From: Aradus depressus
Lineage: Eukaryota; Arthropoda; Insecta; Hemiptera; Aradidae
NCBI GenBank assembly: GCA_963662175.1
Contig: OY759222.1
Coordinates: forward strand, 11,232,222 to 11,296,221
DNA length: 64,000 nt
Direction: 5' to 3'
Positions 10,980 to 21,900 of this stretch are shown piece by piece (within the stretch, counting starts at the first letter, position 1; the number at the start of each line of letters is the position of its first letter). The notes beneath the pieces were generated by a model. That model did no database searches. It was not told the origin of the DNA and worked only from the letters and a program-made list of their open reading frames with translations. The translations under genes were made by a program, and so were the position numbers.

Positions 10980-11960
10980 AAAGAAGTATCAACATGAAAT
11001 TTGATATGTGCACCCAGAACAGACACCTAATGATTTTCAGTCAAATGGGCCATAGGGAAAGAGGGGATCAGGCAGAAGGCTTAACTCTAATAACACCCGT
11101 TGTAATGAATGTATTGACACGAAATTTCATATGGAAATTCAAAGCCCGAAAAGGACCAAACCAGTGTAGCAACATGGAATTTTATGTTTACAATGTCGCA
11201 ACCTTATAAGGATGACACCTATTAAATTATTGTGTTCAAATTCCCGTATTTTCGAGCCTGTATTTAATAGTCATTTAAAGAGCTTGCCAATAAAAGCCTT
11301 GTTACAGCTGTGTTTCCTCAATCAATATCTTGTATCAATAGTTCCTACATAATTTTTATAATGATGTCTTATGCATAAAGACGACAGATTTTATTTTAAG
11401 TCAGAGAAGTGCATTTCTGCGCATTCAGTTTAAACCCGCCTCAGTATTCAATCAGGCAAAGGTGACTAACAGGACAACATCTGCATAACCAGTCAATAAC
11501 GTTTCATGACATGATGGTACGTCCGCGTTGTATACTGACTACAGAGACTGGTCTAGAATACAAGACCTATTTTATACTCTGTACGGTACATATACTATAT
11601 AATGTAGGACACATCTTACGGTAAAAACGACTATCTTATGGTGTCGTGTTTTTCATTTTTTTTTTCACAATTTGTTATGAATTTATAAAACTTTCAGAAA
11701 ATGTTCGAAAACTATAAATACATTCCGTTTACCGGGATCTTGTAACAGCGATTGAAAATCGATTAAAAATTATTACAAATTTATCTAAAAGCGGTGATGT
11801 TTCAAAAGTCGTCGGTGAATCACCGGCAATATATTTCCTCAGGGCAAATTCATTAATTAATTTTTCGCTTTCTCTCTAAAACCAATCGACCGCTTAGGGT
11901 AAAACCAATAGATGACTTACATAGGGGCTATTGAATCACAAACACGCAAAGGCAGACAGG
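10980..11960. repeat. Dispersed modules, cluster 5, within the large intron
   Basis: A forward unit at 11060-11230 (CCGTTGTAATGAATGTATTG). A terminal block at 11808-11950 with GTCGGTGAATCACCGGC, a perfect 15-16-base palindrome. Between them the sequence is unassigned. Confidence 0.6.
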
Positions 11961-12077
11961 AATTTTGTTTTTCATATTAGAATAAGGGCATAATAAATGA
12001 CATAACTTCCCTTTACTTAGTTAGTTATTGTGACTTACTCCCAGGCTTAAACTACGGGGTCATCATCATCACAGGCG

Positions 12078-12395
12078 CTACAGCCCATCGAGAGCCTTGG
12101 CCTCCTCCAAGAAATGTCCCGATGCAGCTGTGTCCTGGGCCAGTATCCACCAGCCCACCGCACCAAACCGTCTTCCCACAAACGGTCTTCTGGGTCGTCC
12201 CACTCTTCTCCTACCCTCCGGTGTCACATTCACGAATTTCCTTGGTATAAGCTCCTCGTCCATCCGTCTTACGTGTCCAGCCCAACTCTAATCCAGTGCG
12301 ACAATTTTGGCTCTATATGGAGTGCGTACAACTCCTGGTTGTATCAGATGAGCCAGACGCCCTCCTCCTGGGTGGGGCCATAGATCCTGCGACCT
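12078..12395 (-). pseudogene. LINE ORF2 C-terminal fragment (endonuclease-RT type)
   Basis: Minus-strand pieces read IYGPTQEEGVWLI, a stop, YNQELYALYRAKIVALD, a stop, then SWAGHVRRMDEELIPRKFVN and TPEGRRRVGRPRR, ending HFLEEAKALDGL. This is the conserved tail of many arthropod LINE proteins (IYGP...W..RYN.ELY.LY...W.GH..RM....PK....P.GRR..GRPR, then EEAK...GL). The middle of the tail is scrambled by indels and stops. It is a decayed 3' fragment. Confidence 0.75.
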
Positions 12396-12447
12396 GTGTA
12401 TTTCTTATCCTCTGTATGAACGCAAAATAATTATGTTACAATACAAG

Positions 12448-12712
12448 CGCTGGTAGCTGAGAGATAGCGATACCGGCCTAGACCCTTACTTTATTTTATG
12501 AGGGATCTGAAAAAAAATCAAGCACTCCGTCCTTCGGATGGGCCATTAAGCGGTGGTCCCAAGCCTGTGCGATGTCAGGTACTCGTTAAACATCCTTACC
12601 TCAGATAACTAAACCTGGGTACGCAAAATTGTCCTCCATAGTGACGAGAGAGCTCTCTGGTAGTAGGCGATATGTATGGCCTCGTAGTTAAACTCCAGAC
12701 ATGAGTCATACT
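12448..12712 (+). mobile_element. SINE, diverged, with head
   Basis: GCGCTGGTAGCTGAGAGATA head, CCGTCCTTCGGATGGGCCAT, and a tail ending in CAGACATGAGTCATA. It lies between the LINE fragments. Confidence 0.7.
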
Positions 12713-12865
12713 AACTATAAAAATATTACTTTGAGATATTTTTGTGATGCCTATTACCGCTTTTTGACACTTGAAAAACTTCGCATGTAACTAATGCGAT
12801 GCGCATATTGAGAATTACTAATATTGAGATAGATTCCTTTCAAGGCCGATTCTTATAAAAACAAG

Positions 12866-13158
12866 GCTCGTCCATCCGTCTTACGTGTCCAGCCCAACCG
12901 AGTCTGGCAACTCTAATCCAGTGCGACACTTTTTGCTCTATATAGAGTATACAACTCCTCTTGCGTCTCTGTTCACGGTCTGCAGCCATCTTCTTCTGGG
13001 TCGTCCCACTCTCCTCCTACCCTCCGGTGTCACATTCACGAGTTTCCTTGGTATAAGGTCCTCGTCCATCCGTCTTACGTGTCCAGCACAACGTAGTCTG
13101 ACAATTCTGACAATTTTGGCTCGGCATAGAGTGCGTACAACTCCTGGTTGTATCGGAT
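12866..13158 (-). pseudogene. Two overlapping fragments of the same LINE C-terminus
   Basis: CTCGTCCATCCGTCTTACG and neighbours recur at 12867 and 13060. The minus strand again gives CAGHVRRMDEDLIPRKLVNV and TPEGRRRVGRPRR, plus an ELY.LYRAK stretch. It is a partial tandem duplication of the tail seen at 12078-12395, with stops and a SINE inserted between the two loci. Confidence 0.65.
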
Positions 13159-13368
13159 GAAAACTATGAGGTCATACCTCTTCTACCAGAGTGCTCTTTC
13201 GTCGCTATGGTGAACATGAGCCCGACGCAACACTGGGTGTCTTAAATTTTACCTACCTAGAGGTCTTCAACGAGTACCTCACATTATACAGACCGGGATC
13301 ACTCTTAACGTCCCACTCGAAGGACCTTGACCTGACAAAGACAAGCACGCTACGTTTTCGCCCTCGCT
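13159..13368 (-). mobile_element. SINE, head replaced or diverged
   Basis: ACTATGAGGTCATACCTC and CCAGAGTGCTCTTTCGTCGC blocks, then ACGTCCCACTCGAAGGACC; the head is only partly recognisable. Confidence 0.65.
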
Positions 13369-13780
13369 TATACATCAACATCACAGTAAAATTTCCTGTC
13401 TCTGTCTATGAACCCGGTAACTGCCGATAGAAATTTTTTCTGTGGCTACTTAATAAACCCAGTTATATACAGTTCAGACTGTTTCACGTATTGAAATTAT
13501 GGAAACTTACATTGCATTACGTAACACATTTAAGACCCCTCCACCCCGGCTGTCACAAACTGTCACAATTCTAAACCCCGCTCTCCACGCGTTACATAAT
13601 TCGTAGACGGCTCCTAATGAACAATACAATTTACAAAGGTGTTCACGATAACTGAAGAGAGAAGCCGTCAGCTACATCACTATAACAAGTTCACATGGAA
13701 TTATATTTAATTTAACTCAGATGCAGAACGCAAAGAAAGGGTATTGTTTTTCACACGTATATATGTATATTATATTCTTG

Positions 13781-13886
13781 AGGGCGCCGGTAGCTCAGTA
13801 GTATGCGTGCTAGTCTTCTGATCTGAAGAACGTGGATTCGAAACCCGACCGAGGCCCTTACTTTATTTTATCTGGGAGGTAAAATA
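13781..13886 (+). mobile_element. tRNA-derived SINE, head only
   Basis: GGGCGCCGGTAGCTCAGTAG contains a pol III A box (TAGCTCAGTAGTATG) and GGATTCGAAACCC a B box, spaced as in tRNA. A CTTCTG..CTGAAG hairpin sits at the anticodon-arm position. The body is cut after GGGAGGTAAAAT, where a (AAT)n LINE tail begins. Confidence 0.8.
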
Positions 13887-14110
13887 ATAATAATAATAAT
13901 AATAATTTATTTCCGTTGAACCAATACATGGTAATAGGATACGTCAAATGAATTTATATATTATGATAGCTTATAAATTAGATTTATAACTACTTGAGTC
14001 TAACACATCTATGATTAATAGTAACAAAAAAAACATTAAAAAAAGTAAAATTAAATTAATAAAAACTGTACAAATAAATACTTAACAATATATGAGTAGG
14101 TATTTAAAAA
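13887..14110 (+). repeat. (AAT)n LINE-tail-like repeat, third copy
   Basis: AATAATAATAATAATAAT then TTGAACCAATACATGGTAAT and CTACTTGAGTCTAACACATC, as at 5330-5470. Likely the 3' end of a LINE family; fused to a SINE head at 13886. Confidence 0.65.
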
Positions 14111-14327
14111 AAAAAAAAAAAATGAAAAAAAAATAAAAAAAAAATAATAATAATACAAGATACGTTCATAATAAGTAGACACATTTTTCAATTTAATAAA
14201 AATTAAGATAGGTAACTATTTTTCAAAGAAAACTCTTCGGAAGTGTCTTTATACCCAACGATGTTTCGGGACGTTCTTACGTCCCATCATCAGGTCCCAA
14301 TGTGGCGAGATATAGAAAAATAAACTT

Positions 14328-14537
14328 GAACACGCCGTCCTTCAGATGGGACGTTAAGCAATGGTCTCGAGCCTGCACGATGTCAGGTACTCATTAAAGA
14401 CCCGTGCCCTAGGTGAATAAAAATTTAGGCTAGGCAACATTTAGGACTCCCACAGTAGAGTCGGCCTCATGTCCGAAAGAGCGCTCTGGTAGTAGGCGAT
14501 ATGACCTCGTAGTTAAAGCCCGGGCATGAGTCATAAA
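14328..14537 (+). mobile_element. SINE body and 3' half
   Basis: CGCCGTCCTTCAGATGGGAC to GCCCGGGCATGAGTCATAAA. No tRNA head; follows AT-rich and (AAT)n repeat. Confidence 0.8.
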
Positions 14538-14739
14538 ACCTAGAACTATTATATTCTTTGAACCCTCGGAGAGCCAAAACCCGCCGTTTTTAATTAGGTA
14601 TACATCATTTGATTCGTCGTAATCACCTGAGGGACATAGACTATTCGACATTCCTGAAAAAACGCTGGCCGCCATACTGTCAAACTCTAAAAGTCAACAA
14701 AACCCATCGACTGGTATATCAAATTAACGGTCTTAGAAA

Positions 14740-15430
14740 GACGATTCTGACGAAATGAGATTAGGGGGTTGACTCAAAAACTTTAATAACTGCCGTTGTA
14801 ATGCATGTATCGACACAAAATTTCATATGTAAATTCAAAGCTTTATAAGGACGACACTTATTAATTTTCAGCGGAATCTGTCAAAGAGGAGGGGGCGATT
14901 AGGGGAGAGGCTCAACTCAAAAACTCTAATAACTGCTGTAATGAATGTATTGAAACAAAATTTCACATGTGATTTCGAAACCTCATAAGGATGACACATT
15001 AATTTTCAGGTAGAAGCGAAGGTCGGATCAGAGGGGGCTCAACTCCAAATATGAAATTTCATGTCGGCAATATTTGGGATTTGTGAACCCCCTCTGATCC
15101 GGCCTTCCCTTCTACCTAAAAAGTAATGGGTCATCCTTATGGGGTTCCGAATCCACATATGAAATTTTGTGTCAAAACCCAATGAGGACAAAACCCGTCA
15201 AATTTTAATGGAGAAAAGGAGGCGGAGGGGGGGCACAATTCAAAAACTCTAGTAACTGCTGTTGTAATGAATTTATGGACACAAAATTTACTAAGTAATT
15301 TACTGTGTAAGTCAACTATAGAATATTAGCGCAAACGTTCGTCTGGCTTTGGAGGGGAAGCGAAAAGTTAATTAATTCGTTCTGGGGAAGTACGTTGCCA
15401 GTGATTCATCGACAACTTTTTTTGGATTAT
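14740..15430. repeat. Dispersed modules, cluster 6 (tandem and inverted units)
   Basis: At least four units, two forward (14760-15000), one reversed at 15040-15170, one forward at 15190-15420, showing local foldback arrangement around 15055. Confidence 0.7.
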
Positions 15431-15489
15431 ATTTGACTTTTTTTGTTGTATTTTTTATTAATTTTATTATTAAACGTATATTGCTTTGT

Positions 15490-15690
15490 TCAAGGACAAT
15501 GGTGTCCCACCCCCAGGGCTGCTGCCCTTGCTAGTTCCACTACACAAGTACACTGAGGGAGAGATAGCAAAGTAGTCACTTCATCCCCAGACAAAACAAG
15601 CCTCATTGGGAGCGTCAATAAACCTCGCCTGGAGACCCCATTAACGTAATGAAACTCAGAAGAGCTTTGGGACTTAGGGGAACTTAACAA
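15490..15690 (-). other. Open frame of unknown origin, GC-richer island
   Basis: A 66-codon minus frame (MLSSPKSQSSSEFHYVNGVS...) in a locally GC-rich block. No domain, splice signal or repeat partner in the window. It may be part of a retroelement 3' region. Confidence 0.2.
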
Positions 15691-15940
15691 TATATATATT
15701 ATTCCATTTTTCAGACATATTTCACTAAAAAAAATTATATATATATATAAGAAAAAGAGAAAATTATACTATATCAAATTAATTCACAAGGAAGAATAAT
15801 ATTATCCTTAAAACGACAAAAGTGATTTTGAATAAGACATCAGTGAATCTCCGACACTGTACTTTCCCAGATCGAATTACTTGTCCAAGACTAATATTGT
15901 TTTATGTTACTTCTGAATCGATCGTAATAGTTTTAAGTAT

Positions 15941-15942
<2 letters not shown>

Positions 15943-15998
<56 letters not shown>

Positions 15999-16013
15999 AT
16001 ATATATATATATA
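15943..16013. repeat. (TA)n microsatellite
   Basis: About 70 bp of nearly pure TA, broken once by TAATAA; produces an IYIYIY artefact frame. A shorter (TA)n lies at 4399-4440. Confidence 0.95.
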
Positions 16014-16383
16014 TTTTTTTTTTTTGCCTTTGTGATTATATTGTAACTACATAACTATTATTATGGTCAAAAAAATTAATCATATGTAATTACCAGTAGT
16101 CATTTACACTCTACACTGTGCGGATTGACTGATTTGAAAACTGGTTCTGGTCGCAAATAAAACACTGAGAAGACAACCAACGTCTTTTGTGTTTAAAATA
16201 AAACAAATAATTGTAACAAATTAATAATTAATAAATCCTCGATTTGGAGGTAGGTATATTCATATTTAACAGAGCACAAAATTATGAAATATGAAAAACA
16301 TACAGGATGTGTTATTTAATTATTTCGTTTACATTTCTTTAAATTATGTGTTCTTTGTAATGATGTAGAATCGTATAGTTAGT

Positions 16384-16515
16384 TAGTTATTGTGACTCAT
16401 GCCCGGGCTTTAACTACGAGGTCATATCGCCTAGCACATGAGCCCGACTCTACTATGGGAGTACTAAATTTTGCCTACTCTAAATTTTTAATTACCTACG
16501 GTAGAAATCTTTAAC
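16384..16515 (-). mobile_element. SINE 3' fragment with internal deletion
   Basis: GACTCATGCCCGGGCTTTAA start; the CCAGAGCGCTC block is deleted so that CGCCTAGCACATGAGCCC are joined. Confidence 0.75.
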
Positions 16516-16879
16516 GACCAAATTGTATTTAAAGATTGAAAAAACACTGAGTAAGACAACCCTTTTGATATTCCGGAAGAAAATTCGGATTTTGCGGGAT
16601 AGATAAAAGTTAAGTGAATAAAAATAATTACCTAAGTATTATATTATTATAAGTACCTGGGGAAGTTAACTGCTGGTGATTTACCGATGGCTTTTTTTTA
16701 TTTTGACCAGAGGACCTAACCCTCTTTCTACTCTTCATCCCCGGAAAAAAACAATTTCCGCTCCTTTAATTCCGGTAGCAGAAATTTCACTGAATTCGCA
16801 CTTGCAAAAAAAAAAAAAAATGGTTTGTTAGTAAAGATTCTGTGATATATATATACACACATCAAGCTTTATTACGTAT

Positions 16880-17159
16880 TTATTGTGACTTATATCCGAG
16901 CTTTTAACTTCGAAGTCATATCGCCTACTACCAGAGCGCTCTTTTGTCGCTCTGGTAGACAAGAGCCCGAATCTACTATGGAAGTCCTAAATTTTGCCTA
17001 CCCTAAATTTTTATTTCCCTAGGGTAGGCTTCTTTAAGAAGTACTTGAGAACGTACAACCTCAGGACCATCGCTTAACCTCCCATCCAAAGGACAGCGTG
17101 CTCAAGGTACCTTGAGCTCACTAAGCAAGCATGCATAACACTGAGCTACCTGCGCCCTC
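16880..17159 (-). mobile_element. SINE, nearly complete
   Basis: All blocks present from a TGTGACTTATATCCGAGC tail to the head end CACTGAGCTACCTGCGCCC; the B box region is shortened. Confidence 0.75.
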
Positions 17160-18229
17160 ACTTTATCACATATATAATTATATATAAGGTATATGTACTT
17201 TTACAGGCTGAAGTTATTGTCTTCAATAATCTAATTATAACGTTACACTCCCAAAGTATGTTTATATTTTCTTCAATATCCAAAAAACTACTGCAATTTT
17301 GAGACCTTTGAGAATTTTTTTTATTAAATATAGAGGTATGATATGTCATGAATTATGTTATTATATCAATAAGTCCTATAAAGCATGTATCAGATTGACA
17401 GAAGACCATTTTCTCGGGGAAGAAAATAGCAACAGAAGTTGTACAATATAAATTAGAATAAGGAGACGCCTAAATACAACAACAATTTAATGTTGAGGCT
17501 GTGAAAGGATATTCTGAATTTATATATCGATACAGTGGTACAGTTCAGAAGTCGGATATCATAGAATTATTGATTTTTGAGAAAACGCATTTGAAAATTT
17601 CGTTCGCTTCTTAAAAAGTAGCTTCTGAACTTCTTGTTTTCATTTCATATTCTCGGAATGCAACTACATTTATGAGGGCTCACAGATTCATAGATCAGTA
17701 CTAAAACATTTCAAATTATTATGTTTCTGAAACTAAACATTTGGGGAAAAAATGAAAATTTTATAACAGGTTATGTACATTTTAAGCCCTCCATTTTGTA
17801 TTTTCAGTTATCCGAGTTCAGAATATAAGAGGGTGAAAACTTGTACAAGAAAATGTTGAAAACTCGAAAATGAGCCATTTTCGATACTACTGTTTCGATA
17901 AAATACATTTATCATAGTTCTACATTTGTTCCCAATTATTTTTTTTTGTTTTTTATAACCTAGAAATTATAAACGTTAAGGGAAGCCCAACATCTATGAT
18001 TTATTGACTGAACTTTATGTTAACAATTTATCTAACATCAATCAAAATCTTATTTTTACAGAAAATATTTATTAATTTATGCTATGCTGAAACTCTAACA
18101 CTTTGACTTGGAGTTTCAGCATAAAGGTCGCCTCAATAAATATGTTTCAACACAGAGAACAGAAAATAAACTACAGATATTGATATTTGTGGTAACATTT
18201 GTAGTAATTGCTTTTTTTATTTTTTCTAT
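17160..18229. other. No gene seen (AT-rich, intronic)
   Basis: AT-rich sequence without recognised repeats apart from the 13-bp hairpin at 18083. Confidence 0.5.
18083..18123. other. Perfect 13-bp hairpin
   Basis: TATGCTGAAACTC and GAGTTTCAGCATA are separated by a 15-base loop. No T tract follows, and no gene context is visible. Confidence 0.7.
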
Positions 18230-18632
18230 TTACAAATATATATTTACAACTGTATAAAGAATATATACAACAAGCAAATGTGCTAAAGGAGAACAAAATG
18301 GCAATGTTAAGAGAGGAGAAATCACCCTAGGCATAGAGTCTCTAGGCCATTGGCGCTTAAGGCGTCGTTCGGCAAGTGTGGCTGAAGGCAGGGCACGGAT
18401 CAGAGGATTAATGTGGCTACTAAAGGTGGAAAATAATTTTTTGTAACTGAATTTAGCTAATTCGATGACAAAAGGAATATTGAGATCAGCGTGAAGGGTT
18501 TTGTTGATGTAATAAGGAGCATTGGCTATTGTACAAAGGATTTTGGATGCAAGGATTGAATGCGCTGAAGATTGGGAGCTTTAGTAGAACCCCAGAGTTC
18601 AAGTCCACATTGCTAGGTTATAAAAACCAAAA
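18230..18632 (-). pseudogene. Jockey-type LINE reverse transcriptase, C-terminal fragment, frameshifted
   Basis: The minus strand gives LELWGSTKAPNLQRIQS in one frame, then SILASKILCTIANAPYYINK and LHADLNIPFVIELAKFSYKK in another. This is the typical end of Jockey-clade RT proteins (LWG..K..NIQRIQ..QSK.LR.I.NAPWYV.N..L..DL.IP...E). It ends ERRLKRQWPRDSMPRVISPL plus a hydrophobic tail and TAA at 18230. The frame change near 18555 and the missing RT core mark a dead, 5'-truncated insertion. An A-rich stretch follows on the minus strand, consistent with a LINE 3' end. Confidence 0.75.
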
Positions 18633-19009
18633 ATAAATGGGAGATATGTAGAACTGGAATAAAATATATTTAATATATTATATACGTATAATAATTTAGC
18701 AAGGCAAATGCTATAGTGTCAAAAAACCATAATTAAAGCCTACAAAAGGGTGACATTTCTTGAAAAACACCCTTTTAAATGTAATTTATTGTCGCTTAAT
18801 ATTTTTTTTGAAAAAAAAAAAAAATCCTCCTAGGGGATATCCCACTTTGTCACCTAAAAGAATGGGGTATTGTTTTTATTATTTATTTTTTTAATTACTT
18901 GAATAAAACAAAATTGATGTTTACTTTCTTGTCCCTTATAAAATTTCTAATATTCAGCACGTTCTCAGATTCCATATACTACTCAGGACCAATAGGAAAA
19001 GAGCTATAA

Positions 19010-19685
19010 CGTGCAGCACATACAGAATGGGGAACTAGCCGTTGTCTAACACGTACTGAATGGGGAACCAGCCGTTGTCTAGCACATACTGAATGGGGAA
19101 CTAGCCGTTGTCTAGCACGTACGGAATGGGGAACCAGCCGTTGTCTAGCACATACTGAATGGGAAACCAGCCCTTGTCTAGCAAATACTGAATGGGAAAC
19201 CAGCCCTTGTCTAGCACACACTGAATGGGGAACTAGCCGTTGTCTAGCACGTACGGAATGGGGAACCAGCCGTTGTCTAGCACATACTGAATGGGAAACC
19301 AGCCCTTGTCTAGCATACTGAATGGGAAACCAGCCCTTGTCTAGCACATACTGAATGGGAAACCAGCCCTTGTCTAGCACATACTGAATGGGAAGCCAGC
19401 CCTTGTCTAGCAAATACTGAATGGGAAACCAGCCCTTGTCTAGCACATACTGAATGGGAAACCAGCCCTTGTCTAGCACAAACTGAATGGGGAACCAGCC
19501 GTTGTCTAGCACATACTGAAAGGGGAACCAGCCGTTGTCTAGCACATACTGAATGGGAAACCAGCGTTGTCTAGCATATACTGAATGGGAAACCAGCGTT
19601 GTCAAGCATATACTGAAAGGGGAACCAGCGTTGTCTAGCACATACCGAATGGGCAACCAGCCCTTGTCTAGCACACACTAGCTGA
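19010..19685. repeat. 33-bp minisatellite, about 20 units
   Basis: The unit contains CTAGCACATACTGAATGG plus GAAACCAGCCCTTGT (or AACCAGCCGTTGT). The minus strand stays open for 231 codons with an 11-residue repeat (YVLDKGWFPIQ), which shifts frame midway where one unit is shorter. No start context, codon bias or flanking exon supports a protein. The sequence just after it (19676-19720) resembles the 66-bp Helitron minisatellite. Confidence 0.9.
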
Positions 19686-20284
19686 GGTGCTGGCCGTAGC
19701 CGAGCACATAGTAGCACATGGTACAATAATCAGCATTCACAGAAGAAGAATTTCTCCTTTCAAGAAATGTCCCTCATGAAATTTCCAATCTTCAATATGT
19801 TCTCAGATTAAAATTAGTTCAGCGGTATATCGAAAAGTACATTCTTCAAGCAAGGAAGAAACAAATTTACAACTATTATAAACATACCTATGAAAGGGTT
19901 TTGATGTACCTCTGAAACCCTTCACAGTTTGATTTAACGAACTTAATGGTAAAAGTGTTGGGATTTTGAAACTAATTTTCATAACATTTAATGTATTTTG
20001 ATGAACCAAGGTTAGACCCTCTGTTCCATGAGATACATTATTCCTGTCGTACGCTATTCAACGCGCCAATGAAATATGATTAATCAATATACACTATAAC
20101 AATGTTGTTTATCATAAGCCGTCTTTCAAGTTAATCGCCCGAGACATCAGTAAATAACGGCTGTTGCTTTTCCCACTTAACGTTTGGTTTCCCGTCTCAA
20201 CACAAATATAACACTTAATTTTACATTGGGAAATCAAAAAATCAGGGCATAATAGAATACATAATTTTCCTTATACTTCGTTCA

Positions 20285-20562
20285 TTAGTTGGTTAATGTG
20301 ACTCATGCTAGGGCTCTAACTATGAGGTCATACCTACTACACTTCCAGAGCGCTCTTTCGTCGCTCTGGTGGACATGAGCCCGATCACCTGTGGTAGGGT
20401 CTTTAAGGAGTATCTGACATCGTACAGGGTCGAGAACATCACTTAACGTACCATCCGAAGGACAGCATGCTAACAGTTTTTTTCACCTCCCAGATAAAAT
20501 AAACTAAGGCCTCGGCTTTGCAATATTGAGCTCAGTAAGCAAGCAGGCAAACCACTGAGCTA
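20285..20562 (-). mobile_element. SINE, nearly complete, diverged
   Basis: GTGACTCATGCTAGGGC to ACCACTGAGCTAATT, with CCATCCGAAGGACAGC and the ACCTCCCAGATAAAATAA block. Confidence 0.75.
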
Positions 20563-21133
20563 ATTGTTCATAATGTAAATTATTTTGTAAAATAACTTTT
20601 GAAACATGGAAGTCATGTCTTGTTCCACATACTTACATTTATATCACGAATGTCTCATTCTAGAACTATCTTCGCCTTGTTTTTTTTTTTTAATTTAAAA
20701 GAGGATATATAAGTATTCTCAGGAATCAAACTCGGAATTGTTTGTCACCCACTTGCTTCAAACTTGGACAACCACCCCCGGCAGTTTTGAAACAGTATTC
20801 CCGCCCCCACATATATATATGAGCCCCAACTTATATTTCTATCAGCTGCCTGTTTCACATCTGTCTATCTATTGGGACAAATGTAATTTTAAGATCTGTA
20901 TATAATGTCAAATTGAAAAAAAGGAATGTTTTTGGTGTGTCTGACAATGATTGACAGAAGTGATGTCTTATTTTAATCTGACTGAAGAACGCGAAGGGGG
21001 GTGGATAAATATATATATATATCCTTTATATAACTAAATCATCAATTTGTCCGTTTTTTAGTGCTACCTGTTTTATATTGTGCTACCTGTTCCAAGTAAA
21101 TTATTCTGAAAATTATTGAAAAGTTATTGAGAC

Positions 21134-21274
21134 AAGCCCGGACTTTAAATACGAGGTTATATCGCATACTAGCAGAGCGCTCTATCGTCGCTCTGATCGA
21201 CGTGAGCCAACTCTAGTATGGGAGTCCTAATTGTTGACTACTGATCTTGAGCTCAGAAACCTCTGAGCAACCGC
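21134..21274 (-). mobile_element. SINE, short, internally deleted
   Basis: AAGCCCGGACTTTAAATACG start and TGATCTTGAGCTCAG head part; the middle is deleted. Ends about 70 bp before the second neuropeptide exon. Confidence 0.7.
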
Positions 21275-21345
21275 CAATAATAATATGCAAAATTATATTT
21301 CACCATCACTGGGTATACTAAAGCTATTTTACCTGATGTTGACAG

Positions 21346-21511
21346 AGCGGCGAGGAGATGCAAGGAGTAAATCCGAACAAGCTGCGGGAGTTGGCCAACC
21401 TGTACGAGACGATCCTGAAGAGAGGCGAAGAACTGGAGGAAGGGTCTCCACTCCAGGCACGACTAATGGAGATACTCCAGCAGGACTTCAAAACGGACAA
21501 GAGGGCAAGCT
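21346..21511 (+). CDS. Neuropeptide precursor, propeptide exon ending just after a KR cleavage site (partial gene)
   Basis: Acceptor TTGACAG and donor AGCT|GTAAGT bound a 166-bp exon that continues phase 0 from 10014 and ends one base into a codon. It gives 55 residues, acidic and helical, including NLYETILKRGEELEEG, and closes with DKRAS. KR is a classic prohormone convertase site, so AS would begin a mature or intermediate peptide finished in a later exon. The LYETILKRGE stretch recalls the spacer before the mature peptide in insect short neuropeptide F precursors, but this is memory-level resemblance only. GC content is clearly above the surrounding intron and the frame has no stop. A SINE ends about 70 bp upstream of the acceptor. 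I looked for an LRLRFG-type exon downstream within the window and found none. Confidence 0.6.
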
Positions 21512-21900
21512 GTAAGTAGATTGGTACAGTCATATCATAGATCTGTGAGGAAAAGATCGCGATAGTTTGAGGCGGTGGGGAAGATGGAACATTACTATAT
21601 TGTCGATACAAATTAAAACTATCGAATCTGAAAAAAAAATTTCATTTTTGATTTTCGGTTGCTTTGAGAGAAATACTTTTTGTGGTAAATCGTCGAATCT
21701 GTATTTACTTTAGAAGGCCGTAAAATAGCTTGGCAAAGTATTGAATACTTGCCTTGTTCCATCGGAGAGCCTAAACTGCTGGATCCATTTATTATATTTA
21801 ATTTATATCATCCAAAAAAAATTCATTAATTTTTTTTTTTAAAGACACTTTAGAAAAAAGTCAAAAAGTCTATAATATCATTTGGTGCCTAAAGGAGTAT

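Larger units (their letters stand above)
10015..21345 (+). other. Large intron of the neuropeptide-like gene
   Basis: This interval separates the two in-frame exons. It starts GTAACT and ends TTGACAG. It is filled with repeats: a poly-C tract, dispersed modules, LINE fragments, about eight SINEs, and a 33-bp minisatellite. No other host exon is evident in it. The intron reading depends on the two exons belonging to one gene. Confidence 0.5.

Noticed and set aside
12097..12383. Plus-strand frames across the LINE fragment
   Set aside because: Shadows of the minus-strand LINE C-terminus.
13781..13850. Apparent tRNA gene
   Set aside because: A and B boxes are present, but the arms do not close as a true tRNA and the sequence continues as a SINE body shared by many copies.
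18979..19674. 231-codon minus-strand frame with an 11-residue repeat
   Set aside because: It is a 33-bp minisatellite; the frame stays open because the period is a multiple of three, and the motif changes frame where one unit is shorter.
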